Positions 32,146 through 33,113 of a stretch of DNA of 33,113 bases are shown here, piece by piece (positions within the stretch are counted from its first letter, which is position 1; each line of letters begins with the position of its first letter). The stretch spans positions 1-33,113 of the forward strand of contig JAHDLB010000015.1 in NCBI GenBank assembly GCA_018432315.1, in the 5' to 3' direction. Both the position numbers and the translations under genes were made by a program. Source of the stretch: Anaerolineae bacterium (GTDB lineage: Bacteria; Chloroflexota; Anaerolineae; Aggregatilineales; Aggregatilineaceae). Under the pieces are notes generated by a model, which had not been told where the DNA came from, did not search any database, and saw only the letters and a list, made by a program, of their open reading frames with translations.

Positions 32146-33000
32146 ATGGCGCAAACGTTTGTCGAAAAATTACAGGCTTCCCAGGAACGTCGCCAATCGT
32201 GGCTGTGCGTGGGGCTGGATCCCAGCGCGGATCAGATGCCGGACGGTGTCGATCTCACCACGTTCGGAAAAGCGATCGTCGATGCTACGGCGGAGTTTGC
32301 ATGCGCGTTCAAGCCAAACCTGATGTTTTACCTGGCTTACGGCCCCGAAGGATTCCAGGCGCTTCAAGCCACCATCGCGCACGTCCCGGACGATATCCCG
32401 GTCATACTCGATGCCAAGTTCGGCGACATCAGCCTGACGGCGGGCTATTATGCGCGCGCTGCGTTCGACGTCCTCGGAGCGGATGCCGTCACGGTGACGC
32501 CGTACGTTGGCATGGACGCAGTTACGCCGCTGTTGGGGTATGAGAACAGGATGGTGTTCGTGCTGGTGCGGTCATCCAACACAACCGGCAACGACTTCCA
32601 GCTCTGGCCGAGCGACAAGGCGCCGTTGTTCCGGTTTGTGACGGCCCAGCTCAATACGCTGGCGCACCAGCATCCCGACCAGATCGGCATTGTCGTGAGC
32701 GCGACTCAGCCGCGCGACCTGGCGCGGATCCGGAGTTGGGCGCCTGCCCTTCCCTTCCTGATCCCTGGATTGGGCGTTCAACAAGGCGATCTCGCCACGG
32801 CGGTGGAACATGGGGTGACGCGGCATGGCCTGGGACCGGTGATCGGTGTGGCGCGGGCGATCATCTATGCCAGCCAGGGCGCCGATTTCGCCGAGGCGGC
32901 GCATCAGGCGGGGGAGGAATGGGTAACGCGCATTCGGGAGGTTCGCGCACAGGTGTTGGCTGGGGAATTCGGCCAGGGCAAACGCATCAAACTTGAGTGA
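32146..33000 (+). CDS. pyrF: Orotidine 5'-phosphate decarboxylase (type 2)
   Basis: A 284-residue enzyme of the longer, type 2 PyrF form; it makes UMP from OMP. 'LCVGLDPSAD' (20-29), the catalytic 'LDAKFGDIS' (88-96, with D89, K91 and D94 in place) and 'VTVTPYVGMDA' are visible, then 'FVLVRSSNTTGND' and 'IPGLGVQQGD' for phosphate binding. The Arg after the catalytic Lys in most relatives (DAKRGD) is Phe here. ATG 32146 is 40 nt after the promoter's -10. The last codons overlap, on the other strand, the end of a transposase gene, so the native C-terminus may have been altered. Confidence 0.93.
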   Translation: MAQTFVEKLQASQERRQSWLCVGLDPSADQMPDGVDLTTFGKAIVDATAEFACAFKPNLMFYLAYGPEGFQALQATIAHVPDDIPVILDAKFGDISLTAGYYARAAFDVLGADAVTVTPYVGMDAVTPLLGYENRMVFVLVRSSNTTGNDFQLWPSDKAPLFRFVTAQLNTLAHQHPDQIGIVVSATQPRDLARIRSWAPALPFLIPGLGVQQGDLATAVEHGVTRHGLGPVIGVARAIIYASQGADFAEAAHQAGEEWVTRIREVRAQVLAGEFGQGKRIKLE

Positions 33001-33113
33001 GCAGCTCGAATAGGAAGTCGGTATCGAGCGCTGCCTTGAAGCGTTTGCGTTTCAGGCTTAGCTTGGCTGGATGGCGTCGGAGTAGGTTGAGCACCATGCG
33101 GCGCAAGATAGCG
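32987..33113 (-). CDS. Transposase C-terminus, ISAs1-like (partial, runs off right edge)
   Basis: On the minus strand 41 codons and a TGA (32989-32987) are open to the window edge. The translation has the ISAs1-type DDE transposase ending: 'ILRRMVLNLLRRHP' followed by 'KLSLKRKRFKAALDTDFLFELL'. The frame enters from beyond 33113, so most of the gene is outside. Its stop lies 14 nt inside pyrF on the opposite strand, so an insertion sequence ends at or within the last codons of pyrF. The transposition gene could be complete or broken; this cannot be seen here. Confidence 0.8.
   Translation of the reverse strand, partial: AILRRMVLNLLRRHPAKLSLKRKRFKAALDTDFLFELLTQV

Overview
The window is GC-rich bacterial DNA. 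Its gene content (Asp23 and NusB side by side, a TatC protein, an ABC-2 permease fused to a SpoIIM domain, a lipoprotein with a Thr/Pro linker, a cyclic-2,3-diphosphoglycerate-synthase-like GTPase) suggests a member of the Chloroflexota, probably Anaerolineae-like. That assignment is an inference from protein style, not from a marker comparison. The window has two parts joined at a tRNA-Pro gene near 8.8 kb.

Positions 1 to about 8.8 kb are one end of an integrated plasmid- or phage-like element. Read leftwards from 7555 it carries a replication initiator (winged-helix N-terminus, DnaA domain-I-like C-terminus) whose own coding sequence holds eight 24-bp direct repeats; a PP-loop (PAPS-reductase-like) enzyme whose 3' end has undergone a perfect 62-bp tandem duplication; a GIY-YIG (T5orf172) protein; ParA; ParB; a fusion of a Pol-beta-type nucleotidyltransferase with DUF4326; a secreted Cys-rich protein; a small zinc-ribbon/winged-helix protein; a 300-bp non-coding block with several stems closed by an intrinsic terminator; and, running off the left edge, a phage-type ParB-like protein. 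A tyrosine integrase reads the other way, towards the 3' end of tRNA-Pro(CGG), the likely attachment site. A short promoter-hairpin-terminator unit sits between the initiator and the integrase.

The rest is chromosomal. Rightward: a CDP-alcohol phosphatidyltransferase overlapping lgt; an ABC exporter pair; an MBL-fold hydrolase; then, after two small leftward genes (one with a cyclic-nucleotide-binding domain), hsp20-lon, a single-domain response regulator, a PHP-AlbA fusion ending in a terminator, and a GT-C glycosyltransferase. Leftward: a C39-like peptidase, a lipoprotein, an isoaspartyl peptidase and an alpha/beta hydrolase form one cluster; cpgS-like, tatC, nusB, asp23, fabG form another behind a near-consensus promoter; then a MaoC hydratase and tex. 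tex and pyrF diverge from overlapping promoters. At the right edge the C-terminus of an ISAs1-like transposase overlaps the end of pyrF.

The observations most worth following are the repeat array inside the initiator gene, where the DNA repeat continues across a change of reading frame; the structured non-coding block at 382-611; the candidate small RNA at about 7640-7722; and several unusual fusions (Pol-beta/DUF4326, ABC-2/SpoIIM, PHP/AlbA).
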